A DNA stretch of 64,000 bases, taken from positions 124,001 through 188,000 of the forward strand of contig JALNZG010000002.1 in the NCBI GenBank assembly GCA_023229425.1, written 5' to 3'. The notes under the pieces were generated by a model. It was not told the origin of the DNA, ran no database searches, and was given only the letters and a program-made list of their open reading frames with translations. The number at the start of each line of letters is the position of its first letter. Positions within the stretch are counted from its first letter, which is position 1. A program made the position numbers and the translations under genes. Source of the DNA: Ignavibacteriaceae bacterium (GTDB lineage Bacteria; Bacteroidota; Ignavibacteria; Ignavibacteriales; Ignavibacteriaceae). Shown here in pieces: positions 36,501-43,034 of this stretch.

Positions 36501-37539
36501 CTACAATGGCTTTATTCTTGGCTGGGGCGCAAATAACGGAGCCGATAATTACTTTGTTGATGAAGGACTATCTTTTATTTATCCATTGAATATTACCGGC
36601 AAAGACCTTCAGCTTTGCAGCGGTGCAGGTAAAAGTACAATGTTTGCAACATCGTTTACTAATAGCGCTTTGCCTTATTATTTTACGCAATCAAACGATA
36701 TTCAGAGTTTGTACAACATAGCCAAAACAAACAGTTCAGGTATAAATAAAGGAAGAGAAGGAGTAGTTGCAAAGGGAAGCGGTGAAATTTACTTTACAAT
36801 TGGCGATGTAAATGTAAACGGAGAAAATATCTCGTTCAAAGCCCTTCCGGATTCATTTACCGTCAACTCAGCAGATGATGTTAACAATAACGTAAGAACC
36901 ATTCCGTTTGCGCTAACGAATGATTCGCAGCTTTTTTATAGCGTGCAATACGGTATCACCGATTCTCTGGAAATAGCGAATTCATTTTCAAATAATGATG
37001 CAGTCTTTTTCCGTATTGAGCTTGTTGATGAAGCCACAGAAACCGTACTTGGCGTATTTGATGAAGTAAGTTTCACAAAACAACAAGCCGTTCCGTATGA
37101 GAATTTTTCTTGTCAAGTCTCAACCGAAGGAATTGGGAACAGAACTGTTTACTTGCGGTTAGCAACAACGGCAACGGAAGGATGTTATTTTTCACTTGCT
37201 AATTTGCTTGATAACCAAAATATCATAGCAAAGAAAAATATTAAACAGTTAACCTACAAATCCGCAGCGGTAATAAAAGATTACGCGTTGGAACAGAACT
37301 ATCCTAATCCTTTTAACCCGGTAACAACCATAAATTATCAACTTCCAAAATCCGGAACAGTTACATTAAAGATATTCGACATCCTCGGTAAGGAAGTAAA
37401 AACACTAGTTGATGAGCAGAAAGAAATGGGTAAATACACTGTTCAATTTGATGCTTCATCCCTTGCAAGCGGAATGTACGTTTACCAATTACGGGTAAAT
37501 GATTATACTTCTACTAAGAAGATGATGCTGCTAAAGTAA
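33559..37539 (+). CDS. Secreted BNR-repeat protein with T9SS type A sorting domain
   Basis: A 1326-residue secreted protein. It has a signal peptide (MKVIFISIVLLILNGIRVYSQ) and several BNR/Asp-box repeats in the first 400 residues (SVDAGNSWS, STDGGNTFT, STDGGNSWSSE, STDGGNTFSRS), as in sialidase-like propellers. A long middle region is rich in Asn, Ser and aromatic residues, without a recognised catalytic motif. The C-terminal 85 residues (ALEQNYPNPFNPVTTINYQL, then IFDILGKEVKTLV and GMYVYQLRVND) are the type A sorting domain recognised by the type IX secretion system. GGAG before the ATG is a strong ribosome site. Base use in the first half looks more AT-rich than in the second. Substrate unknown. 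Confidence 0.93.
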   Translation: MKVIFISIVLLILNGIRVYSQPLSKQIFPSSNPQTEISIAIDPTNPQNILVSCNGGWEIVYPPSPPSQNNPADQPYELIFRQPCFYSVDAGNSWSAANQDFAPNGIETRGDPVVFYNTYGDAFYVTMGKNGGILVLKSIDKGGAWGATINADPLNKKDDDKPHAVADLSETFPNNVYVAWTDFDTYEVILTKSIDRGEHFGNRQVIFPNTNSVVMGVNLQPGPNGELYCIAAKYLDPASQDRHEKSFIFTKSTDGGNTFTNPASIFNISGIRSSNSLFNGARVNSWPSMSVDRSNSIRRGWIYVVYADMHIGDADIYLRRSTDGGNSWSSEIRVNQDPAGTQQFFSSACVDPVSGNIYVSYYNMDGQNYQSSRYLAVSTDGGNTFSRSIVSDSRTELYPQIDNMGDYYETAAYNDIVYATWSQYNTTSNIYQAFINYPPNVIVDQKIDQNSSSIGQVGFWENNQFNEYSIPKIKKITSSTLTLRAAQQVINNNDKYSFWKHDFVSEPNVKNHNSFSIHEGANQFTSILLPFYSNISIKNNLEQTTVDGGKINFKDPWYIDSVDNSLIGANRLNRGNDVVWRERFSPFTPNGTNLFAESIYPYNGVFLDQSGPPFWNPPYYTVKVTSPQPISLNGRTHTFYFQNWSGTEVQFENASALQTGVVFKDNIPGVDPIVSANYKGHFLSNSSTALANNGQRKVVRDKNGFYHMVYESMNYIWYSKSLTTNYQGEWTPDVKLIDYGPDVIFSNPSIDVNSGIFAPDIDEKLSIVFEGYVDAVEAAVAVVTKNITSGVVNSSFVVIPIDPLYFGSAKPVVASFGDEIFVVYKYSASSPLYYSRYYLNGGTWTQIVPVILPNTNSSSVNPSVASNSSPQKSDNLVQIVWQQGTSIKHESSKNSGILNPGSERTFIYKDVSFGAGNTWNLNPTVIDYNGAAKIAWLGSRRIVGGVENRTTYREISSSGNPSVFSNFGSNVNFPTISSAGGYNGFILGWGANNGADNYFVDEGLSFIYPLNITGKDLQLCSGAGKSTMFATSFTNSALPYYFTQSNDIQSLYNIAKTNSSGINKGREGVVAKGSGEIYFTIGDVNVNGENISFKALPDSFTVNSADDVNNNVRTIPFALTNDSQLFYSVQYGITDSLEIANSFSNNDAVFFRIELVDEATETVLGVFDEVSFTKQQAVPYENFSCQVSTEGIGNRTVYLRLATTATEGCYFSLANLLDNQNIIAKKNIKQLTYKSAAVIKDYALEQNYPNPFNPVTTINYQLPKSGTVTLKIFDILGKEVKTLVDEQKEMGKYTVQFDASSLASGMYVYQLRVNDYTSTKKMMLLK

Positions 37540-37544
37540 AAATA

Positions 37545-37596
37545 ACTTCACCCTTTCATCCCTCTCTTTCCCAAAGAGAGGGACTTAGGGTGAGGT
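37545..37596. repeat. Nested hairpin, REP-like element at the 3' end of the T9SS gene
   Basis: Inner arms CCCTCTCTTT (37560-37569) and AAAGAGAGGG (37573-37582) form a ten-base stem with a three-base loop. Outer arms ACTTCACCCT (37545-37554) and AGGGTGAGGT (37587-37596) pair at nine of ten plus one G-T. The outer right arm reaches the last stop codon of the minus-strand AmrB gene. It may serve as a bidirectional terminator between convergent genes; the shape resembles dispersed palindromes of Bacteroidota. Confidence 0.75.
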
Positions 37597-38411
37597 CAAC
37601 TGTAAATCGCAGCGGAAAGATACCCTACAACCTGCTGGTAATCAAGAGAAACTTCTCCGGAGGTTGTGCGGTGAATAACTTTAGCTTTATTTTGTTTTTG
37701 TTCGATGGCTTTTAGAATTGAAAGAATAAGCCCGCCGCCGCATGCTTCACTTTTGCCGGAATTCAAATCGCGCATTAATCCATTATAATCAAGCGCCTCA
37801 ATGTATTCGGCAATTTTTGCATCCATTATATCTGCTTTTTTTTGCGAATGATAATGCGACAGATCAGAACTGACCACAACTAGCGTTTCATCATTTAAAA
37901 TGGAAGCGAGACTTTCTGCAAGCGCTTCAACATAAATTTCATTTTGATCTCCCATTACAACCGGGACGATCGTAAAATCATTTAAAACCGTTTGCAGAAA
38001 AGGAAGTTGAACTTCGATAGCATGTTCTTCCCCATGCCCTTCTTTTCCGCGGTAAATTCTTTTTGAACCTTTTGCCAATAAATCAGAAACATCATGATTC
38101 ACCGGTACAAGTCCGAGTGGAGTTTCGTAAGCATCGCCGTCATAAATTGAAATACCGGGGAAATATTCATGGTGGCTTGGCGAAAGAATTATTACGGTTA
38201 AGTATTTTTTCCCTTTAACTGCATTGTAAGCATACGCCGCGGTTAATCCCGAATAAGTATATCCCGCATGTGGGGTAATAATGGTGTGAAGGTTCGGAAA
38301 ATGAAGACCATGCTCAGAAGTATGCAACATTTTTTGAATCTCAAATTGTAAAACATCGGGATTCTCAGGATAAAAATATCCGGCAAAATATGGCGATCTA
38401 TTTTCTTTCAC
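37596..38411 (-). CDS. amrB: AmmeMemoRadiSam system protein B (Memo-like)
   Basis: A 271-residue protein of the MEMO family, related to non-haem iron dioxygenases. TPHAGYTYSG (His48), SPSHH (His80/81), EVQLPFLQ, SSDLSHYHS and the late EACGGGLI Cys are the conserved motifs. The start is a GTG at 38411, 14 bases inside AmrA, with AGGGA upstream. It is the last gene of a minus-strand cluster with tnaA, a DUF4905-like gene and amrA. AmrA/AmrB usually occur together with a radical SAM gene (amrS); none is next to this pair. The function of the bacterial system is not established. Confidence 0.9.
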   Translation of the reverse strand: MKENRSPYFAGYFYPENPDVLQFEIQKMLHTSEHGLHFPNLHTIITPHAGYTYSGLTAAYAYNAVKGKKYLTVIILSPSHHEYFPGISIYDGDAYETPLGLVPVNHDVSDLLAKGSKRIYRGKEGHGEEHAIEVQLPFLQTVLNDFTIVPVVMGDQNEIYVEALAESLASILNDETLVVVSSDLSHYHSQKKADIMDAKIAEYIEALDYNGLMRDLNSGKSEACGGGLILSILKAIEQKQNKAKVIHRTTSGEVSLDYQQVVGYLSAAIYS

Positions 38412-38979
38412 CGGTTAAGTCCCTATGTTGTTCTTCGCGAAAAACTTCCGCGGTAAAGGTTTTTATATTTAGAAATTTTGTCCGCCATAAAAACGGATCG
38501 GCTCCGGCTTTTTGACATAAGGCGGATAAAAAATCATTGACGGTGAATCTATTTTCTGTCGCCACTTGCGGCAACAACAAACCGTGTGCATCGGGTTCGT
38601 CTAAAATTAAGCCATGCGTACCTATTTTAATTTCATTATAATTTAAAATCGGAACTGCCGGAGTTAAGACGGAAATTTCTATTAAGAGTCTGCTGATCTC
38701 TTCGGAAGTGACCGGAGGAAATCGTGGATCTTCGAGAGCGGAAAGTCTTGCAACTTCCCAAATTGTTTCAGCCAGCGGAGTGTGTGCGGTAACATAACCG
38801 ATACAGCCGCGTAATTGCTTCTGCTTGGTAAGCGTAACGAAACATCCGGTATGTATTAAAAGTGATGGATGGCGGGCATAATCAATTTCCGGCAGGGAAG
38901 GAAATTCTTCATAAATTGATTCGATCGACTGCCTCACGATCAAAAGCAAAATCCCTTTCTCGTCTTTTGTTAGAAACAT
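38398..38979 (-). CDS. amrA: AmmeMemoRadiSam system protein A (AMMECR1-like)
   Basis: A 193-residue AMMECR1-domain protein. CFVTLTKQKQLRGCIGYV near residue 47 contains the family-defining LRGCIG, with DPRFPPVTSEEI near 85 and LLLPQVATENRF near 130, the other conserved blocks. AMMECR1 fold proteins have no proven enzymatic role. Overlap of 14 bases with amrB implies translational coupling. Confidence 0.92.
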   Translation of the reverse strand: MFLTKDEKGILLLIVRQSIESIYEEFPSLPEIDYARHPSLLIHTGCFVTLTKQKQLRGCIGYVTAHTPLAETIWEVARLSALEDPRFPPVTSEEISRLLIEISVLTPAVPILNYNEIKIGTHGLILDEPDAHGLLLPQVATENRFTVNDFLSALCQKAGADPFLWRTKFLNIKTFTAEVFREEQHRDLTGERK

Positions 38980-38990
38980 AACTTCCTCAA

Positions 38991-39821
38991 TTAAATATCC
39001 GTTTTAACAATTTCGATGATTTGTTTTTCTTTTATAAGGAAAAGAAATTTCTTGTAAAGGAAAAACGAATCAACCGCGTATTGATGAATATTTTTGTTCA
39101 AAACGTCTGAGTAGAAAAACGAACCGGTTGTTGTGTTGCAAATATAAAAATGCTGGGTGAATTTCTCATCTTTTTTTTCGTGAAAAGTGAAAAAGACAAA
39201 TTCTCCGTTTAAAAAATATTCTACTTGCCCGGAGAATGAAAATCCGGCAACAGCTTTCCTGATGCAGTCAAATTTCGGATCATCATTTAAGGGTATAAAA
39301 ACTTCCGGGAAAAGATAATCTGCGTATGATTTTTTTGCTTGCGTTTCTTCTTTTAACAGATTTACCTGCGCATATTCTTCGCCCAGATTACGTATCACCT
39401 CTCCCGTTTGTAAATCGATCTCCATATAAAACCTTCCTTCAAACTGCTGTTGAAATGCTACGATCTTTTCGTTGTCGGAAAAGAAATAAGTCAACGTTTC
39501 ATTCTGCCAGAGAATTTTTTTTTGTTTCAGATCGTAAGCAAAAAATCCCTTGTGCTGCGGCATATCGGGTTTTAAGTAAAAATGGAAAATGATAATATCC
39601 TTCTCCACCGCTTCAATTCCGATCCATGCTTTTTCTTCAAACTGAAAATTTGAAAAGATTTTTGCTTTGGTTGAAAGGTTGTAACAAGAAAAAAAAACTT
39701 CTCTTGTTTCTACATCTCTTTCTTCAATCAATAATTTATCTGTTTCGGAAATGAATATCCGCCAAATTTGCTTTTTGTTGTTGTGCTTTAAATATCCTAT
39801 AATTTTCTTTTTACCTATCAT
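38991..39821 (-). CDS. DUF4905-like protein, unknown function
   Basis: A 276-residue soluble protein, MIGKKKIIGYLKHNNKKQIW and so on, without signal peptide or membrane segment. It looks like an all-beta protein with propeller-like repeats (FFSCYNLSTKAKIFS, FFAYDLKQKKILW, MEIDLQTGEVIRNLGEEY, FYICNTTTGSFF). I associate it with DUF4905, but by memory of pattern only. It is four bases into the tnaA gene upstream (ATGA overlap) and 11 bases before amrA, so it belongs to one operon with them. Confidence 0.65.
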   Translation of the reverse strand: MIGKKKIIGYLKHNNKKQIWRIFISETDKLLIEERDVETREVFFSCYNLSTKAKIFSNFQFEEKAWIGIEAVEKDIIIFHFYLKPDMPQHKGFFAYDLKQKKILWQNETLTYFFSDNEKIVAFQQQFEGRFYMEIDLQTGEVIRNLGEEYAQVNLLKEETQAKKSYADYLFPEVFIPLNDDPKFDCIRKAVAGFSFSGQVEYFLNGEFVFFTFHEKKDEKFTQHFYICNTTTGSFFYSDVLNKNIHQYAVDSFFLYKKFLFLIKEKQIIEIVKTDI

Positions 39822-41188
39822 ATATGCTCAAACCTTGCCGTAAAATGACGAAGCATTGGCGCTTCATAAGTAAATTTAAAGCCGCGCATTTTTTCACGTT
39901 GTTTGAAAGTTTCAATTACTACTTCGCTTACATAATCAATATGACTTTGCGTATAAACTCTACGCGGAATTGCCAAACGGACAAGTTCCATCGGCGGAGA
40001 AATCATGTTTCCGTTTTCATCATTCTTGCCAAACATTACGCTTCCGATTTCTACAGAACGAATTCCGCCTTCGATATACAAGGCGCAAACAATTGCCTGT
40101 CCGGGAAACTGATGCGGAGGAATCTCCGGCAAAAATCTTTTTGCATCAAGATAAATTGCATGCCCACCGGGTGGTTCAATAATTGGCACGCCTGCAGCAA
40201 CTAATTTATCGCCGAGATAAGCAACGCTGCGAATTCTGTAATGGAGATAATTTTCATCTAAAACTTCTTCAAGACCCTGCGCAACGGCTTCTAAATCTCT
40301 TCCGGCAAGTCCGCCGTAAGTTGGAAAACCTTCGGTAACAATTAAAAGATTGCGGCACTGGGTTGCAAGTCTTTCATCCTGCATCGCCAGAAATCCGCCG
40401 ATGTTTACAAGCGCATCTTTCTTGGCGCTCATCGTTACGCCATCCGCATAAGAAAAAATTTCCTTTGCGATTTCGAGTGGGGATTTATGCTCATAACCGG
40501 CTTCTCTTGTTTTTATGAAGTAGGCATTTTCAGCAAAGCGGCACGCATCTATAAAAAGAGGAATCCCATACTTCGTACAAACTTCTTTCGTCTCGCGAAT
40601 GTTCTGCATCGAGACAGGCTGCCCACCGCCGGAATTGTTTGTTATGGTGATCATGCAAAGAGGAATATTTTCTTTTCCTTTTTCTTGAATAAATTTTTCA
40701 AGTTTTTGGATGTCCATATTTCCTTTAAAGTCGGCTCGAATTTCCGGATGCTTTCCGATTTCATTTAAAAAATCATCCGCTTCTGCACCGGAAAACTCAA
40801 TGTTTGCGCGGGTAGTATCAAAGTGCGTATTGTTCGGAAAATATTTTCCCTTTCCGCCAACGATGGAGAAAAGAATTTTTTCAGCAGCTCTGCCTTGATG
40901 CGTTGGAATAATAAATTTCATTCCGGTAATTTTCCTGATGGCTTCTTCAAAACGGTAAAATGATCTTGATCCAGCATAAGATTCATCGCCTTGCATAATG
41001 CCCGCCCATTGTGCCGCGCTCATTGCCGAAGTACCGCTGTCGGTCAATAAATCTATCAACACATCATCGGAGTGAATAAGAAAGGGATTATAACCGGCAT
41101 CTTTTAAAATGATTTCGCGTTCTTTTTTTGTTGTAAAACGGATCGGTTCTACAGATTTGATCTTGAACGGCTCAATTATGGTTCGCAT
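39818..41188 (-). CDS. tnaA: Tryptophanase (PLP-dependent beta-eliminating lyase)
   Basis: Converts tryptophan to indole, pyruvate and ammonia. The 456-residue protein has the PLP lysine in GVTMSAKKDALVNIGG and the family segments THQGRAAEKILFSI, DSGTSAMSAAQWA, RDLEAVAQGL and PRRVYTQSHIDYV. The main alternative is tyrosine phenol-lyase. Two residues argue for tryptophanase: Asp in HFDTTRA (Thr in the lyase) and Ile in RSVEIGSV (Arg in the lyase), although parts of the sequence (VNIGGF, GLAGRD) resemble the lyase. No TnaC-like leader peptide is seen. It heads the operon with the DUF4905-like protein, AmrA and AmrB. Confidence 0.87.
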   Translation of the reverse strand: MRTIIEPFKIKSVEPIRFTTKKEREIILKDAGYNPFLIHSDDVLIDLLTDSGTSAMSAAQWAGIMQGDESYAGSRSFYRFEEAIRKITGMKFIIPTHQGRAAEKILFSIVGGKGKYFPNNTHFDTTRANIEFSGAEADDFLNEIGKHPEIRADFKGNMDIQKLEKFIQEKGKENIPLCMITITNNSGGGQPVSMQNIRETKEVCTKYGIPLFIDACRFAENAYFIKTREAGYEHKSPLEIAKEIFSYADGVTMSAKKDALVNIGGFLAMQDERLATQCRNLLIVTEGFPTYGGLAGRDLEAVAQGLEEVLDENYLHYRIRSVAYLGDKLVAAGVPIIEPPGGHAIYLDAKRFLPEIPPHQFPGQAIVCALYIEGGIRSVEIGSVMFGKNDENGNMISPPMELVRLAIPRRVYTQSHIDYVSEVVIETFKQREKMRGFKFTYEAPMLRHFTARFEHI

Positions 41189-41223
41189 AAATCGTTTCTT
41201 ACTAATTGTTAAAAATATTATTC

Positions 41224-41255
41224 GTAAACTACTTCATTAGTTTTTGAGAGACAAA
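41224..41255 (-). promoter_or_regulatory. Candidate promoter for the tryptophanase operon
   Basis: On the minus strand, TTTG (41252-41255), 20 bases, then TAGTTTAC (41224-41231), two mismatches to TAnnTTTG. It lies about 36 bases upstream of the tnaA start. Confidence 0.4.
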
Positions 41256-41278
41256 TCAAAACAAAAAACTTGGTCCCT

Positions 41279-41310
41279 TTTGTCTTTTTGTTTAATAAAC
41301 ACTATTTTTC
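41279..41310 (+). promoter_or_regulatory. Candidate promoter for the lipoprotein gene
   Basis: TTTG (41279-41282), 20 bases, then TATTTTTC (41303-41310), one mismatch to TAnnTTTG, 28 bases before the start codon. It is back to back with the tryptophanase promoter. Confidence 0.4.
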
Positions 41311-41337
41311 AATAACAACAAATTGAAAGGAATTCAG

Positions 41338-42129
41338 ATGAAACTTTTTAATTGTCTTTTGGTTGTTTCTTTAATTTTCTTTCTTGTGCTCACAGGCTGT
41401 AAGAAAACCGAAGACATGACTGATCCCGTAACAACAACAGAAACTGTTACCGATGATGAAATTGCCGACGCAGTTGCAAAATCTTTAGTCTCAAGTGAAG
41501 GAGGCATTGGACTGACGGGTGTTGTAGATATCTCCGGGAAAAAATCAAGCGGCTCAAATGCAGTTTTAGCTAAAAATGATCTCAACGCACCAAATATAGA
41601 TTCTACTTTTACAAAATCTGGCAACACACAATATGCTTCTTACCAATACACTGTAACCCTAAATATTAAGTTTGTAAAAAACGGAAACGAATATCAAATT
41701 TATTTGCCCTCGTTTGATACTGCCAAAGTAAACATGAAAGCTTACGGGAGTGTTACTTCCAACAATGGGAAATTTCTTTATCAGGACACAACATATCTTG
41801 GTAATGCGATCTTGGCTGGAATTTCTCAATCCTCCGATACCATTACTTTTAGCGGAACAGCATACTATTACAGCAATTTCAACGTGGTAGCAAAAAATAG
41901 ATATTACAATTTGGCTACTATGATGACGTTTTCGTCTTTAAAAGTTCCGAAATCAACCTATGAAGTTTCCGGCGGAACAGTTAATATTTCCATCCAAAGT
42001 CAGCTTAAAAACGGAGCAACGGTTTCAGCCACCGGCACGATTACTTTTAACGGAAATCAAACTGCTACTTTGACTTTTAATAACAAATCATATATTATTA
42101 ATTTGAATTCGGGTTTAGTTATTACATAA
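41338..42129 (+). CDS. Predicted lipoprotein, unknown function
   Basis: A 263-residue protein starting at the ATG at 41338, with AAGGA seven bases upstream. The N-terminus MKLFNCLLVVSLIFFLVLTGC has a lipobox VLTGC. The mature part is Ser/Thr/Asn-rich with alternating polar and hydrophobic residues, suggesting a beta-rich surface lipoprotein. A helical segment DDEIADAVAKSLV near residue 40 follows the linker. I recognise no family. It is followed 30 bases later by the Yip1-like gene. Confidence 0.75.
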   Translation: MKLFNCLLVVSLIFFLVLTGCKKTEDMTDPVTTTETVTDDEIADAVAKSLVSSEGGIGLTGVVDISGKKSSGSNAVLAKNDLNAPNIDSTFTKSGNTQYASYQYTVTLNIKFVKNGNEYQIYLPSFDTAKVNMKAYGSVTSNNGKFLYQDTTYLGNAILAGISQSSDTITFSGTAYYYSNFNVVAKNRYYNLATMMTFSSLKVPKSTYEVSGGTVNISIQSQLKNGATVSATGTITFNGNQTATLTFNNKSYIINLNSGLVIT

Positions 42130-42159
42130 TTATTTCAAAATATAAACAAAGGAAAAACT

Positions 42160-42975
42160 ATGAGCGAATTAGAAAGTCCAGACCAGATGCCGGTTGAAGA
42201 GCAAGAACCGGAATTAAGTCATTCCGATAAACTTGTCGGGATATTTTCCGAACCGGGGAAAACGTTTGAAAGTATCGCTAGATTTCCGATCAAAACGATT
42301 GATTGGGTCCTTCCTGTTATGGCAATGTTGGTAGTTGTCATCATTTCTCAATTTATTATGGCGGGAAATCCGCAAATAAAAGCAGAGATGAAACAGAAAC
42401 AAATGGAAGCAAAGGAAAAATGGTTTCAGGACAAGGTTGACAAAGGCACGATGACCAAAGAGCAAGCTGATGAACAACTGCAAACGGCTGAAGAACAAAT
42501 GGATAAAATGAGTGGTACAATCGGCAAAGTTTTTACCGCTATAGGTATTCTGGTTATTGGCTTCATAACTTATTTAGTTATCGCGGGATTTTATTTTCTC
42601 TTCGTTAAATTTATTTTTAAAGCTGACGGAACTTACAAACATGTTTTGCTTACAACAGGGTTGACAAGTTACATTTCCATAATCAGTGTAATTTTTGCAA
42701 CCATCTTTGCGCTAGTTAGCGATAAACTTGTCCGTGATGTGTCGGCTGCATCTTTATTTTCTATGGATACAAAAACGTTTACCGGATTCCTTTTGGCAAA
42801 AGTGGATATCTTCTCAATTTGGGTTTACTTTGTTATTGCTCTCGGAATGACAAAACTTTTTAACGCCGGTGATTCCAAAAAATATTATTATTTTATTTTT
42901 GGAGCGTGGATTATCTGGAGTTTGCTCGTATTCGTCTTAATAAAATACGTTCCCATCCTTCAGAACTTTGCTTAA
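42160..42975 (+). CDS. Yip1-family multi-spanning membrane protein
   Basis: A 271-residue protein with an acidic N-terminus (residues 1-25), a conserved-looking KLVGIFSEPGKTFESIARFP segment, and five hydrophobic stretches (about 45-68, 128-152, 172-192, 218-233, 243-262). Between the first and second lies a long charged, probably helical region of about 55 residues containing KGTMTKEQADEQL. The layout matches the Yip1/YIPF domain family. No enzymatic motif. Role unknown. Confidence 0.75.
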   Translation: MSELESPDQMPVEEQEPELSHSDKLVGIFSEPGKTFESIARFPIKTIDWVLPVMAMLVVVIISQFIMAGNPQIKAEMKQKQMEAKEKWFQDKVDKGTMTKEQADEQLQTAEEQMDKMSGTIGKVFTAIGILVIGFITYLVIAGFYFLFVKFIFKADGTYKHVLLTTGLTSYISIISVIFATIFALVSDKLVRDVSAASLFSMDTKTFTGFLLAKVDIFSIWVYFVIALGMTKLFNAGDSKKYYYFIFGAWIIWSLLVFVLIKYVPILQNFA

Positions 42976-42990
42976 AGAATTTAGAATGAT

Positions 42991-43024
42991 GAATGCAGAA
43001 TAATTGTAAAATTGTTCTGCATTC
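42991..43024. terminator. Bidirectional hairpin terminator
   Basis: Arms GAATGCAGAA (42991-43000) and TTCTGCATTC (43015-43024) pair perfectly, with an inner AATT/AATT extension across a T-G pair, giving about 15 bp. It sits between the convergent Yip1-like and priA genes, followed by TTGTTT, and is the clearest terminator in the window. Confidence 0.8.
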
Positions 43025-43034
43025 TTGTTTAATA

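Noticed and set aside
39818..41188. Tyrosine phenol-lyase instead of tryptophanase
   Set aside because: The substrate-discriminating positions read Asp (HFDTT) and Ile (VEIGS), matching tryptophanase.
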